From: Paramoeba atlantica
Taxonomy: Eukaryota; Discosea
Assembly (NCBI GenBank): GCA_977017575.1
Contig: CDRNVI010000128.1
Span: 1 to 24,482 of the forward strand
Direction: 5' to 3'
DNA: 24,482 nucleotides
In this document: positions 8,693-20,946 of the stretch, piece after piece
Layout of the letters: every line of letters begins with the position of its first letter
Position numbering within the stretch: position 1 is the stretch's first letter
Notes under the pieces: model-generated
What the model was told of the DNA's origin: nothing
Database searches by the model: none
What the model saw: the letters and a program-made list of their open reading frames with translations, nothing else
Program-made: the position numbers and the translations under genes

Positions 8693-9840
8693 TGAGATTA
8701 GTTAAAAAAGATATTTTTGTAAATGCATTTTATAATGCTTTAGTAGTTTATCCAGCTCCTGCTAATATAACTTATGCTTGAAATTTAGGAGTTAGTGCTG
8801 GTTTGTTTTTAATTATTCAGATTTTAACAGGTGTTATTTTAGCTATGTATTATACACCTAATGCTGATTTAGCTTTTGCTAGTGTTAGACATATAGTTAA
8901 TGATGTACATTTTGGTGATATGCTAAGAATGTACCATGCTAGTGGATCATCAGTTTTTTTTTTTGTAATATATTTACATGTATTTAGAGGTTTATATTAT
9001 GGTTCATATACTTATCCTAGACAATTTGTATGAGTATCTGGTGTTATAATATTATTAATTATGATTATAACAGCTTTTGTAGGTTATGTTTTACCTTGGG
9101 GTCAAATGAGTTTTTGAGCAGCAACTGTTATTACTAATTTAGTGTCAGTTATACCTTTTGTAGGTAATGATATATTATTATGATTATGAGGTGGATTTTC
9201 TGTTGATGAAGCTACATTACATCGTTTTTTTAGTTTACATTATTTATTACCTTTTGTTATAGCAGCTTTAGCTGGAGTTCATATTATATTATTACATGAA
9301 GTTGGTTCTAATAATATATTAGGTATTAATCATAAGGTAGATCAAATACCATTTCATCCTTATTTTGTTTTTAAAGATTTATTTAGTTCATTATTATTAT
9401 TATTTGGTTTTAATATGTATGCTATAAAACATACTCCAAGTATAATAGACGCAGATAATTATTTAGAAGCAAATCCTTTAGTAACACCCGTACATATCGT
9501 ACCAGAATGATATTTTAAAGCTTTTTATGCAATTTTAAGATCTGTACCAGATAAAGCAGGTGGTTTTATCTTATTAGTTTTATCTATTATTGTTTTAATA
9601 ATATTTCCATTTTATGTGAAAGCACCTATAGTTAGTGGTTATTTTAGACCTATTTATAATTTAGGTTTTTGATTATTTATTATGGATTTTATTACATTAA
9701 CCTGAATAGGAGGTAAACCTATAGAAGAACCTTATTATTTTATAGGTCAAATGGCTACAAGTTTTTATTTTATATATTTTATTATATTGTTACCTGTTAT
9801 TGTTAAATTAGAAAAATCATTATATAAAAATATTACTTAA
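8692..9840 (+). CDS. cob: cytochrome b (complex III)
   Basis: This is apocytochrome b of the bc1 complex, which carries electrons from ubiquinol through two b hemes in the inner membrane. It is 382 aa, the usual length. Clear motifs are WNLGVSAG near the N-terminus, the first heme histidines in [12 protein letters not shown] and [21 protein letters not shown] in the Qo region, the second histidine pair in [12 protein letters not shown] and [13 protein letters not shown] at the ef loop (VPEWYFKAFY), and C-terminal membrane spans. Trp is mostly TGA, but PWG uses TGG, so both codons are in use. The start ATG 8692-8694 shares one base with the atp8 stop. Confidence 0.98.
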
Positions 9841-9844
9841 ACAT

Positions 9845-10348
9845 ATGAATAAAATTTTTAATTTTATAATTTTTTATATTTCTATATTATTTTTAGTTAA
9901 TATGTTTTCAAATCATTTATTTTTTTTTAATTCTGTTGGTAATTTATTAATTATAATTATATTATTAATTATATCTTTATTTACTTTTTATATTTCTTCG
10001 TTAAAAAGTAATTTCTTAATTATAAAAAAAAATGAAATATATAAACAATATTATTTAAAATTATTAAAACTATATTATATTTTTTATTTATATAAAAATA
10101 TAATATTTCAAAATATTTTAATATCTACATTTCAAAATTATTATTTTAAATTTATAATTTTATTTTATAATATTAATTTAAATATATTATTAAATTCTAT
10201 ATCAAATTTATATAGTTATTTATATAATAATTTTTTAAATACTTTTTATATTAATAATTATTTTATATTTAGTATTAAATTTAAATTATTAAATCAAATA
10301 AACTATAAAAATTTTATTTTTAAAAAATATTTTACTATAAAAAAATAA
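9845..10348 (+). CDS. unassigned membrane protein, atp4 candidate
   Basis: This 167-aa protein has two N-terminal membrane spans (about residues 4-25 and 33-52), followed by a Lys/Tyr/Asn-rich region with further hydrophobic stretches. It lies between cob and nad3, four bases from each neighbour, so it is clearly part of the gene series. No family motif is recognisable. The topology (membrane N-terminus, polar remainder) would suit the poorly conserved Fo subunit b (atp4/ymf39), which is often missed in protist mtDNAs, and atp8 and atp6 are close by. A succinate dehydrogenase anchor is the main alternative. This assignment is inference only. Confidence 0.55.
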   Translation: MNKIFNFIIFYISILFLVNMFSNHLFFFNSVGNLLIIIILLIISLFTFYISSLKSNFLIIKKNEIYKQYYLKLLKLYYIFYLYKNIIFQNILISTFQNYYFKFIILFYNINLNILLNSISNLYSYLYNNFLNTFYINNYFIFSIKFKLLNQINYKNFIFKKYFTIKK

Positions 10349-10351
10349 TAT

Positions 10352-10708
10352 ATGAATTTTGAATATAGTATAATTATTATCTCTATATCATTAAGTATGA
10401 TTATTTCTTTAGTATTATTTTCTATTATTTTACTTCTTATTTATTCAAAATTTGGGATAGAAAAAGTTTCAGCATATGAATGTGGTTTTCACCCTTTTGA
10501 AGATACTAGACATAATTTTAATGTAAGATTTTATTTAGTATCTATTTTATTTTTAATTTTTGATTTAGAAATAATATTTTTATTTCCATGATTGACTTTA
10601 GTTAATTTTTTAGGAACAAGTGGTTTTTTAGTAGTATTGATTTTTATTACTATATTAACTATAGGTTTCATATATGAATGATTAAAAGGTGCTTTAACCT
10701 GAGAGTAA
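10352..10708 (+). CDS. nad3: NADH dehydrogenase subunit 3
   Basis: This is a membrane subunit of complex I, 118 aa as usual. It carries the conserved loop with its reactive cysteine, [20 protein letters not shown] (about residues 42-61), followed by the acidic membrane motif [14 protein letters not shown], and ends in the family's EWxKGALxW(E). Three TGA codons are read as Trp (at 10589-10591, in the YEW motif and in the final WE). Without this reading the protein would lose its third membrane span. Confidence 0.97.
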
Positions 10709-10726
10709 AAAATTATTTTATATATT

Positions 10727-11479
10727 ATGAATAAATTTTTTCAACCATTAGATCAATTTGATATATTTTCTTTATATATAAATTTTTATTTTAGTGATTT
10801 TTATATAACAAACTTATTTATATATTTATTTATTATTTTTTTTATAATAAATATTATAACAAGTAATGTATTATTATCTAAATTAAATTTAGTTTATAAA
10901 TCGTTATGACAATACATATATGAGAATTTTATATATTTATTTCCGTTAAATGTTTTAGTTACACAAGTAGGTAAAAGAGGTGAACCATATTTTGTTTATA
11001 TAGCTAGCTTATTTTATTTTATATTAATAGCAAATTTTATTGGTTTAGTACCAAGTTCTTTTACTATTACAAGTCATATAATTTTAACATTTTTATTAGG
11101 ATCAATTACTGTTATAGGATTAACTATAATAGGTTTTTTAAAACAAAAATTACATTTTATACAGTTATTTATACCAAAAGGTGTTCCTAATATTTTATTA
11201 CCTATGTTAATAGGTATCGAAGTTATTTCTTATATTGCAAGAGGTTTTAGTTTATCTATACGGTTATTTGCAAATTTAATGTCGGGACATTCATTAATAC
11301 ATATTTTATTATTTTTTATTGTAAAAATATTAAAATTTAATTATATTATAGGTATTTTAGGAATATTATTAATAACTGTAATTTTTTTATTAGAGTTTGG
11401 TATTTCATTTTTACAAGCTTATGTATTTATTGTTTTAGTTTCTATTTATTTAAAAGATTCTTACGAAGCTGGACATTAA
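10727..11479 (+). CDS. atp6: ATP synthase Fo subunit a
   Basis: This is the proton-channel subunit a of ATP synthase, 250 aa. The N-terminus begins with PLDQFDI, as is common for protist and plant atp6. The key fourth-helix motif GFSLSIRLFANLMSGHSL contains the essential arginine and the FANLMSGH sequence. The last helix has LEFGISFLQAYVFIVLVSIYLKDS, with the polar residues that line the half-channel. A TGA at 10907-10909 is read as Trp. It is separated from nad3 by 18 bases and from nad4L by 18 bases. Confidence 0.98.
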
Positions 11480-11497
11480 AAAACATTTATTTTAACA

Positions 11498-11818
11498 ATG
11501 TTTAATATCTTAATTCCTTTTGAAACATTTATACCTATTTTAAGTTTTAGTTTATTTATTATAGGTATAGCGGGTATTTTTATTACACGTAGAAATATAA
11601 TAATAATAATAATGTCTATAGAGTTAATTTTAGCATCTGTAAATTTATTATTTATTTTTTTATCAATATATTTAGATGATATATATGGTCAGATATTTGC
11701 TTTATATATATTAACTATAGCAGCTTCTGAATCAGCTATTGGTTTAGGATTAATAGTTATTTATTATAGATTAAGAGGTATTATATCTATAGATTATATT
11801 AGTACTATAAAAGGTTAA
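11498..11818 (+). CDS. nad4L: NADH dehydrogenase subunit 4L
   Basis: This is a small membrane subunit of complex I (NuoK homologue), 106 aa with three membrane spans. The motif MSIELILASVNLLF carries the conserved membrane glutamate, and the next span has ALYILTIAASESAIGLGLIV with the second conserved glutamate and the SAIGL ending. It directly precedes nad5, as in the bacterial nuoK-nuoL pair. Confidence 0.97.
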   Translation: MFNILIPFETFIPILSFSLFIIGIAGIFITRRNIIIIIMSIELILASVNLLFIFLSIYLDDIYGQIFALYILTIAASESAIGLGLIVIYYRLRGIISIDYISTIKG

Positions 11819-11837
11819 ATTTTTTTATATACTTTTT

Positions 11838-13856
11838 ATGTATTTATTAGTATTATATTTACCATTAATAAGTTTTTTAATTATAAGTTTTTTTGGGCGT
11901 TTATTAGGAAATAAAGGTAGTTTTATAATTGCGAATTTTAATATGTTATTAACAGTGTTGTTATCATATTATATTTTTTATGAAACTGTATTAAAAGGTT
12001 CTGTATGTTTTTTAAAATTATTTTCATGATTTAATATAGGTTTATTTAATGTAACATGAGGATTTATTTTCGATCCTGTAACAGGTGTTATGTTAATTGT
12101 AGTAAATACAATATCTTTATTAGTTCATTTTTATTCAATAGGTTATATGTATAATGATCCTTTTTCTTCTCGATTTGTATCTTATTTATCATTATTTACA
12201 TGATTTATGTTAATGTTAGTTACAGCTGATAATATATTACAATTATTTTTAGGTTGAGAAGGTGTTGGTTTAGTATCTTATTTATTAATTAATTTTTGAT
12301 TTACAATAGCAGATGCAAACAAAGCTGCAATTAAAGCTATTATTATGAATAGAATAGGTGACATTGGAGTTGGTTTAGGTATATGTTTAATATATTTAGA
12401 ATATAAAACATTAAATTTTAGTATAATATTCGCAATAAGTGATATGTGTCAATTTGATTATATTTATTTTATAAATAATTATTTTAATACAATAACTTTG
12501 ATAACTATTTTTATATTAATTGGAGCTATGGGAAAATCTGCACAATTAGGTTTACATACTTGATTACCGGATGCTATGGCTGGTCCAACACCAGTTTCTG
12601 CTCTTATACATGCAGCAACAATGGTTACAGCTGGAGTATTTATTTTAATAAGATTATCACCAATGGTTGAATATTCAGCTATTGGTTTATGAATTATAAC
12701 TTTAGTTGGTGTTTTAACTAGTTTTTTTGCAGCAACTATAGGTTTATTTCAAAATGATATAAAAAAGGTTATAGCATATTCAACTTGTAGTCAATTAGGT
12801 TATATGGTGTTTATATGTGGGTTATCAAATTATTCACTAAGTTTATTTCATTTAACTAATCATGCTTTTTTTAAAGCATTATTATTTTTAAGTGCGGGGG
12901 CTATTATACATGCTTTATCTGATGAACAAGATATAAGAAAATATGGAGGGTTAATTAAATTATTACCTTATAGTTATATTATGATGTTAATAGGTTCTTT
13001 AGCATTAATGGGTATACCTTTTTTAACAGGGTTTTATTCTAAAGATGTTATAATTGAAATTACTTATATATCATATATAATAGATAGTTCTTTTATTTAT
13101 TGATTAAGTGTTATAGCAGCTTTGTTTACATCATTATATAGTATTAGGTTATTAGTATATGTTTTTATAACATCACCTAATGGTTATAGAAAAATGTTTG
13201 AATTAATACATGAATCTAATATTTTTATGTCTTTACCTTTATTTATATTAGCTTTAAATAGTATATTTTTTGGTTATATTAATAAAGATTTATTTATAGG
13301 ATTAGGTAATGATACTTGATTAAATTGATTAAATATAATTTCAACTAGAAATATTTTAATTTTAGAATCAGAATTTTTACCTTGATATATAAAAAATATT
13401 CCTTTTTTTTTTAGTATGTCTGGTATAATAATTATTTTTTTAATAAATTATTATTATACTTATTTATATAAAGTTTTAAGAAGTAATAATTATTTATATT
13501 TTAAAAGATATAATAATATTGCAAGTTTTTTTTCTTATAAATGGTATGTGGATACTATTTATAATAAAATAATTTTAGGAGGTTTTATTAAATTATCCTA
13601 TATAGTATTTAAAAATATTGATAGAGGTATTATAGAATTAATAGGGCCTTTAGGTTTAGTTAGATTATGAAATTCTTTAAGTATTAATTATAAATATTTT
13701 TTCCCAACAGGTTATATTTTTAATTATTTGTTCTTATTTATTATTTCATCTGTTAGTTTAATTATATTCTATATATTACCTATAAATAATTTAAATAGTG
13801 AATTATTATTTATATTAATTGCTATAATTTTAATAAATAAATATAAAAATAAGTAA
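11838..13856 (+). CDS. nad5: NADH dehydrogenase subunit 5
   Basis: This is a proton-pumping antiporter-like subunit of complex I (NuoL homologue), 672 aa, the full length. It is one continuous frame when TGA is Trp; stops at TGA would cut it into five pieces. Typical blocks are the Y-L-P-L N-terminus, [18 protein letters not shown], the channel motifs [20 protein letters not shown] and [33 protein letters not shown], and SKDVIIE before the long C-terminal extension with the lateral helix and the final spans. Both TGA and TGG (at 13542-13544 and 13548-13550, flanking a Tyr-Val pair) encode Trp. Confidence 0.98.
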
Positions 13857-13873
13857 AATTTTTTTTAAAACAT

Positions 13874-14461
13874 ATGGATCAAAATTTATTTTATATATTT
13901 TTTTTTATAATAAGTATTGTATCGGCTATTTTAGTAATAATTTCTAAAAATCCTTTACATTCTATTATTTATTTAATATTAGTTTTTTGTAATATAGTTT
14001 TTATATTATTATTGTTGGAGTTGGAATTTATGTCTATGGTGTTTTTAATAGTTTATATAGGTGCAATAGCAGTATTATTTTTATTTATTATTTATATGTT
14101 AAATATAAAAGTTATAGAATTGAATGAATTAAATATAAAATATTTGATAGGTATTATATTATTAACTTTATTAATAATATTTTTAATTTATTTATATTAT
14201 ATACCGATTAATGTAATTTTTAATATAGATTCCTCAAACAATAATAATTATATAAATTATTATAATATTTTATATAATATATCAAATTTAAATTTGATAT
14301 CTTTAATATTATACGATAAGCATTATATATTATTTATAATACTTAGTCTTATATTATTATTAGCTATGATTGGTGTTATTATATTAACATGTAAAAGAAC
14401 ATATTATCTAAAAGAACAGGTAATTTTTGAACAAAATAAAAGGTTTATAAAGAATCCATAA
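13874..14461 (+). CDS. nad6: NADH dehydrogenase subunit 6
   Basis: This is a membrane subunit of complex I (NuoJ homologue), 195 aa. The conserved N-terminal part reads [17 protein letters not shown], then [20 protein letters not shown], the pi-bulge helix used by the family for proton coupling. The middle (about residues 95-150) is a variable Asn/Tyr loop, and a last membrane span precedes a charged end. It is 17 bases after nad5 and one base before nad11, suggesting a shared transcript. Confidence 0.96.
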   Translation: MDQNLFYIFFFIISIVSAILVIISKNPLHSIIYLILVFCNIVFILLLLELEFMSMVFLIVYIGAIAVLFLFIIYMLNIKVIELNELNIKYLIGIILLTLLIIFLIYLYYIPINVIFNIDSSNNNNYINYYNILYNISNLNLISLILYDKHYILFIILSLILLLAMIGVIILTCKRTYYLKEQVIFEQNKRFIKNP

Positions 14462-14462
14462 A

Positions 14463-16493
14463 ATGAATAATTATAAAATAAATAATATTGCAGTTAAAGA
14501 TAATAATATGAAAACTATATTACAATTATGTAATATGATTAATATAGATATACCAAAATTTTGTTATCATGAACAATTATCTATAGCAGGTAATTGTAGA
14601 ATGTGTTTAGTTGAAGTAAAAGGAGCTATAAAACCTATAGCTTCTTGTGCATCCCCTTTAAATAATAATATGCATATATTAACTAATACTAAATTAGTTA
14701 AAAAGGCTAGAGAAGGTGTTTTAGAATTTTTATTATTAAATCATCCATTAGATTGTCCTATTTGTGATCAAGGAGGTGAATGTGATTTACAAGATCAATC
14801 ATTAATTTTTGGTAATGATAGAGGTAGATTTTATGAAAATAAAAGATCTGTTAATGATAAAGATTGTGGACCTTTAATAAAAACTATTATGACAAGATGT
14901 ATTCATTGTACTAGATGTATACGTTTTATAGATGAGTTTATTGGTTATAAATATTTTGGTTTGATAGGTCGAGGACAAAATATAGAAATAAGTAATTTTT
15001 TATCAAAAAATATTAATTCGGAATTATCTGGTAATTTAATTGATTTATGCCCTGTAGGTGCTTTAACTTCTAAACCTTATTCATTCATTTCTAGACCTTG
15101 AGAACTTATTTCTTGAAATACTATAGATATTAATGATTTATTACATATAAATATTAGAATAGATATTAGAGATAGTGAAATATTAAGAGTTTTACCTTTA
15201 TTTAATGATTATATACATGAGATCTGAATCTCAGATCTAACTCGTTTTTCTTATGATAATCAAAAGAATAATCGAATAATTAATCCTTTAAAAAAGGAAG
15301 GTGCAAATAAATTTATTATATATAGTTGAGAAAAAGTATTAAATTTAATATTAAAAAAATGTTTAAATAGTAATTTACATTTTTTAATAGGTGATAATAT
15401 AGATAGTGAAACTGCTTTAGTAATAAAAAAAGGAAAAAATTATTTTAATAATCATGAATTTACTATTAATTATAAAAAATTAACTAGGAATTCAAATAAT
15501 CGTAAAAATTATATTTTAGATTATAATATATATAAAGAATTAAATGAATTTAAAAATATTATATTAATTAATATAAATATTAGATTAGAATATCCTTTAT
15601 TAAATATAAAGTTAAAACGATTTAAAGATTTAAAATTATTAAATATTTATAATATAGGGACCTCTTATAATCAAAATTATAAAAATATAAATTATTCATC
15701 TAATTTATTAGAAGTAAAAAAATTTATAGAGGGAAAATCTTTATTAAATAATATTGTATTAAAAGCATCTAAAAATTTAATTTTATTAAATGATAATACT
15801 TTATTTAATTTTTTAATTACAACATTGAAAAATTTAAATTTAGAATCAAGTATTAATATAGGGTTTTTAAATAATTTAAATATAAATATTATAGCTAATG
15901 AATTAAATTTATTTAATTCATTAGTAAAATTTAATGATTATAGTTTTAAAAAAATGATTTATAAAGAAAATAATATTTTATATAATTTAAATAATTATAA
16001 TTATAATTATTTAAATTATAATTGTGATTATAATATTTTTCAAGGTTGTTATTTACCTATATTAAAAGAAATTAATAATTATGATTTATTATTACCATCA
16101 ATAACTCATTATGAAAAAAAAAGTTTATTTATAAATATATTTGGTTATTGTCAATCGACAAAATTTATTTTATTTCCGCCGAAGAATGCAAGAAATGATT
16201 GAAAAATATTATATATATTATTTAAAACAATTATTAGTGATGAAAAGATTATGAAATTATCTTTTAGTAATATTAGATTATTATTAAGTTCTTATAATAT
16301 AAATATAAATACTATATTAAATATATATAATAATAATGAAATATCAAATTATAAAAATATTATGGTTTTGAAAAATAAAAATTTATATAAAAATATGACT
16401 AATATATATTCTAATAATAAATTTTTACAATCATCAAAAATTTTAAACAGTTGTTTAATTAATTCTAAAAAAATATATAATAATTTTCATTAA
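14463..16493 (+). CDS. nad11: NADH dehydrogenase subunit 11 (75-kDa)
   Basis: This is the large iron-sulfur subunit of the complex I matrix arm (NuoG homologue), 676 aa in one frame with TGA as Trp. All cluster ligands are visible. The 2Fe-2S ligands are Cys34, 45, 48 and 62. His94 and Cys98, 101 and 107 (in [20 protein letters not shown]) bind the His-ligated 4Fe-4S cluster, and Cys146, 149, 152 and 196 bind the next one. After [14 protein letters not shown] comes the molybdopterin-like domain ([10 protein letters not shown]), with the late PPKNARNDW block. Many mtDNAs keep only the N-terminal domain; here both domains are present, though the second is heavily AT-biased and shortened in parts. 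Starting at ATG 14463 gives a family-like N-terminus. Confidence 0.97.
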
Positions 16494-16506
16494 AAGATTT
16501 TAAAAT

Positions 16507-17493
16507 ATGAATTTTTTGTTAACTTTAATTATAACAATATTAAAATATTTAATTTTAATAGTACCTGTATTAGTAACTGTAGCTATTTTTACAGTTTTTG
16601 AAAGAAAAGTTATGGGTTATATACAACGAAGACAAGGTCCTATAAAAGTAGGTTTTTTAGGTATTTTGCAACCTTTTGCCGATGGTTTAAAATTAATGAT
16701 AAAAGAACCTGTTATACCGGTAAATTCAAATTATTTAATGTATATAGCAGCTCCAATATTAACATTATTATTAAGTTTAATAAATTGAATATTAATACCT
16801 TTTGATGAAAATGTAGTAATATCTAATATTAATATAGGAGTTTTGTTTATTTTGGGTATTTCTTCTTTAAGTGTATATGGTGTTATTATAGCTGGTTGAG
16901 CTAGTAATTCAAAATATGCATTTTTAGGTGCTCTTAGATCTGCTGCACAAATGATATCTTATGAAGTATCTATAGGTATAATATTAATAACTCTTCTAAT
17001 AGGTGTAGGTTCTTTAAATTTAAGTAATATAGTATTAGCTCAAGAGGATATTTGATTTATTATACCATTTTTTCCTTTATTTTTATTATTTTTTATATCT
17101 TCTGTTGCAGAAACTAATAGACACCCTTTTGATTTACCTGAGGCAGAAGCAGAATTAGTTTCTGGTTATAATGTAGAATATTCATCAGTAGGATTTGCTT
17201 TTTTTTTTATCGGTGAATATGCTAATATTATATTAATGAGTGCATTAAATGTAATTTTATTTTTAGGAGGTTGATTACCACCTTTTAATTTTAATTTTTT
17301 TTTACCGCCTATAGTATGATTTACAATAAAAATTGTTTTAATGATATTTTTATTTATAGTAATAAGAGCCATGTTACCTAGATATAGATATGATCAATTA
17401 ATGATATTAGGTTGAAAAGTATTTTTACCGTTATCATTAGGTTTATTAGTTTTCTATGCAGGTATAATGATTGGTTTTGATTTTTTACCTTAA
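16507..17493 (+). CDS. nad1: NADH dehydrogenase subunit 1
   Basis: This is a membrane subunit at the quinone entrance of complex I (NuoH homologue), 328 aa, full length. The motifs are [57 protein letters not shown], and ISYEVSIG with the functional glutamates, then [20 protein letters not shown] and [13 protein letters not shown]. It is uninterrupted apart from TGA codons read as Trp. It lies 13 bases after nad11 and precedes nad4. In bacteria nuoG and nuoH are also adjacent, so nad11-nad1 is an ancestral pair. Confidence 0.98.
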
Positions 17494-17526
17494 TTTTTTA
17501 GAATAATAAAATATAAAAAATTTTGA

Positions 17527-18359
17527 ATGTTATTAAAAATTTTACTTTTTTTACCATTATTTTTTGCGTTTATTTTAAGTTTAATACCTAAGAAAAAAAT
17601 TATATTATTAAAACAATTATCTTTATTATTTAGTATAATAATTTTTTTTTATTGTATTAAATTATTAGGTAATTTTAATATATATTATTCGTATATTCAA
17701 TTTCAATCAAGTATTAGTTATTATCCTGGTATGGATTTTAGTATAGGTATAGATGGTATTTCTATTTTTTTTATATTATTAATGAGTTTACTTTTACCTA
17801 TTTCGTTATTAGTAAATTGAGAAAGTGTGAAATATCGTAATAAAGATTTTACTATTACTTTATTTATATTAGAATTTTTAGTTTTTGTATTTTTTGTTGT
17901 TTAGATATATTTTTTTTTTATATATTTTTTGAAGGTGTTTTAATACCTATGTTTTTTATTATAGGTATATGAGGTTCAAGACAACGAAAAATTCATGCTG
18001 TTTATCAATTTTTTTTATATACTTTTTTTGGATCAATATTTATGTTAGTATCTTTTTTAATAATTTACTTACATGTAGGTTCTACAAATTGAAATATAAT
18101 TAAATATATTGAATTTTCTGATCAACGACAATTAATATTATGATTAGGTTTTTTTATAGCATTTGCTATAAAAGTACCAATGATACCTTTTCATATATGA
18201 TTACCAGAAGCTCATGTCGAAGCACCTACAACAGGTTCTATCTTATTAGCTGGTATTTTATTAAAATTAGGTACTTATGGTTTTTTAAGATTTTTATTAC
18301 CTTTATTTCCTTATGGAATGAAATTTTTTTCACCTTTAGTTATAGTTATGACTTTGATG
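17527..18359 (+). CDS. nad4: NADH dehydrogenase subunit 4, 3' truncated
   Basis: This is a proton-pumping antiporter-like subunit of complex I (NuoM homologue). About 277 residues are present of the roughly 480-500 usual. Recognisable parts are [38 protein letters not shown] and the channel helices [20 protein letters not shown] plus [18 protein letters not shown]. The frame changes once near 17890-17903: the first frame reaches a TAG at 17902-17904, while the protein continues in the next frame. A single T missing from the run at 17890-17895 would explain this. The gene ends abruptly at about 18,345-18,360, where it passes into bacterial DNA (mlaC), so the remaining half is absent from the window. 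Confidence 0.95.
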
Positions 18360-18474
18360 TGGAAGGCGTTAGTATGTTACGCAGTTTTCGCAGTCAATTT
18401 GCTGAGGAACTTGCTAGAAATAATAGCCTAGATGCATTAATTAATACGCTACAGCAACATAATCGTGACGTCAA

Positions 18475-18478
<4 letters not shown>
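18347..18478 (+). CDS. mlaC: phospholipid-binding protein MlaC, C-terminal piece
   Basis: Only the last 40 or so residues are present: [18 protein letters not shown], then a helical tail to TGA 18476-18478. This is the typical end of MlaC (family pattern (Y/W).(V/I).(V/I)EG(V/I)SM...(Y/F)RSQF), the periplasmic carrier that moves phospholipids between the outer-membrane MlaA complex and the inner-membrane MlaFEDB transporter. The 5' part is missing because the bacterial DNA begins here, after nad4. The next gene is mlaB, overlapping by 4 bases, as in Mla operons. It reads through in bacterial code with a TGA stop. Confidence 0.85.
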
Positions 18479-20069
<1,591 letters not shown>

Positions 20070-20109
20070 TAGTGAAGTACTATTCGGGAAAACGTCAAAG
20101 GAAAGATAC

Positions 20110-20871
20110 ATGACAACAACGTTAACTGAATTAGTTAAATACTGTGATCGTTTATTGGAAAGCGATAGCTTTCATGATTATTGTCCGAATGGTTTACAAG
20201 TACAAGGTAAACAAAACATTACTACGATTGTATCCGGAGTAACTGCATCGCAAGCCTTACTCGATGCGGCTGTGACACTACATGCTGATTTAGTATTGGT
20301 ACATCACGGTTTCTTTTGGCGTGGTGAACAACCGCAAGTCACTGGGATGAAACGTAACCGTCTACATACATTATTGCAACACGACATCAGTTTGCTGGCT
20401 TATCATATTCCCTTAGATGCCCATCCTAAATTAGGTAATAACGTACAATTAGCCAAACAATTAGGGATACGCGTTACTGATACATTTCCCACTGAATTCA
20501 CCCCAAGCATTGGTTTTGTCGGCAAATTAACTGAACCCATGCCAACAGAACAATTTGCTGAACACATTGCAACGGTACTACAACGTAAACCGTTACATAT
20601 TAAAACTCATCAGCGTCCGCTGCAAACCATTGCCTGGTGTAGTGGCGGTGCCCAAGATTATATTGAAACAGCAGCAAATTATGGTATCGATGCTTACTTG
20701 TCTGGTGAAATATCAGAACGCACCACACACAGTGCACGTGAATTAACTATTGATTATTTTAGTGCTGGGCACCATGCGACTGAACGTTATGGGATAAAAG
20801 CATTAGGTAAACATCTAGCAAGTAAATTTGATCTAACTTGTGAGTTTATAGATATTGACAATCCAGTCTAG
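20110..20871 (+). CDS. Nif3/YbgI family dinuclear metal protein
   Basis: This 253-aa protein belongs to the Nif3-like family (the GTP cyclohydrolase I type 2 homologue name is historical; the function is unsettled). The metal ligands of the family are all present: the VHHGFFW motif with His65 and His66, Asp103 in AYHIPLDAH, and His221 and Glu225 in AGHHATERYG. CPNGLQVQG near the N-terminus and CSGGAQDYIETA in the middle are also typical. The start is preceded by an AGGAAAG ribosome-binding site. It lies 40 bases after murA on the same strand and is probably in one transcript with mlaB-murA. The gene is known as ybgI in E. coli. Confidence 0.93.
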   Translation: MTTTLTELVKYCDRLLESDSFHDYCPNGLQVQGKQNITTIVSGVTASQALLDAAVTLHADLVLVHHGFFWRGEQPQVTGMKRNRLHTLLQHDISLLAYHIPLDAHPKLGNNVQLAKQLGIRVTDTFPTEFTPSIGFVGKLTEPMPTEQFAEHIATVLQRKPLHIKTHQRPLQTIAWCSGGAQDYIETAANYGIDAYLSGEISERTTHSARELTIDYFSAGHHATERYGIKALGKHLASKFDLTCEFIDIDNPV

Positions 20872-20873
20872 CA

Positions 20874-20915
20874 TATACTCTGCGCCCTTGAATTGTAGGC
20901 TTTGTTGGCTACAAT
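20874..20915 (+). repeat. half copy of palindromic repeat with hairpin
   Basis: The sequence starting TATACTC at 20874-20880 continues with a CGCCCTTGAATTGTAGGC-type tract and GCTTTGTTGGCT, and closely matches one arm of the palindromic element upstream of upp. Within it ATTGTAG (20892-20898) can pair with CTACAAT (20909-20915). It lies between the converging Nif3-like gene and the replication initiator gene, so the hairpin could end transcripts. No T run follows, so a terminator role is uncertain. Confidence 0.5.
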
Positions 20916-20946
20916 CCAATTGCTTGAGTCTATACTTCGTTATAAA

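Noticed and set aside
15220-15238. Perfect 8-bp hairpin AGATCTGA-ATC-TCAGATCT
   Set aside because: It lies within the conserved EIWISDLTRF block of nad11, so the codons explain the sequence.
18140-18346. Open frame leading into mlaC from the left
   Set aside because: It is an out-of-frame reading of nad4 that happens to be open across the junction; only the part from about 18347 is MlaC.
20892-20915. Strong rho-independent terminator after the Nif3-like gene
   Set aside because: The stem is only 7 bp of mixed pairs and no T run follows; it is better explained as part of the repeat arm.
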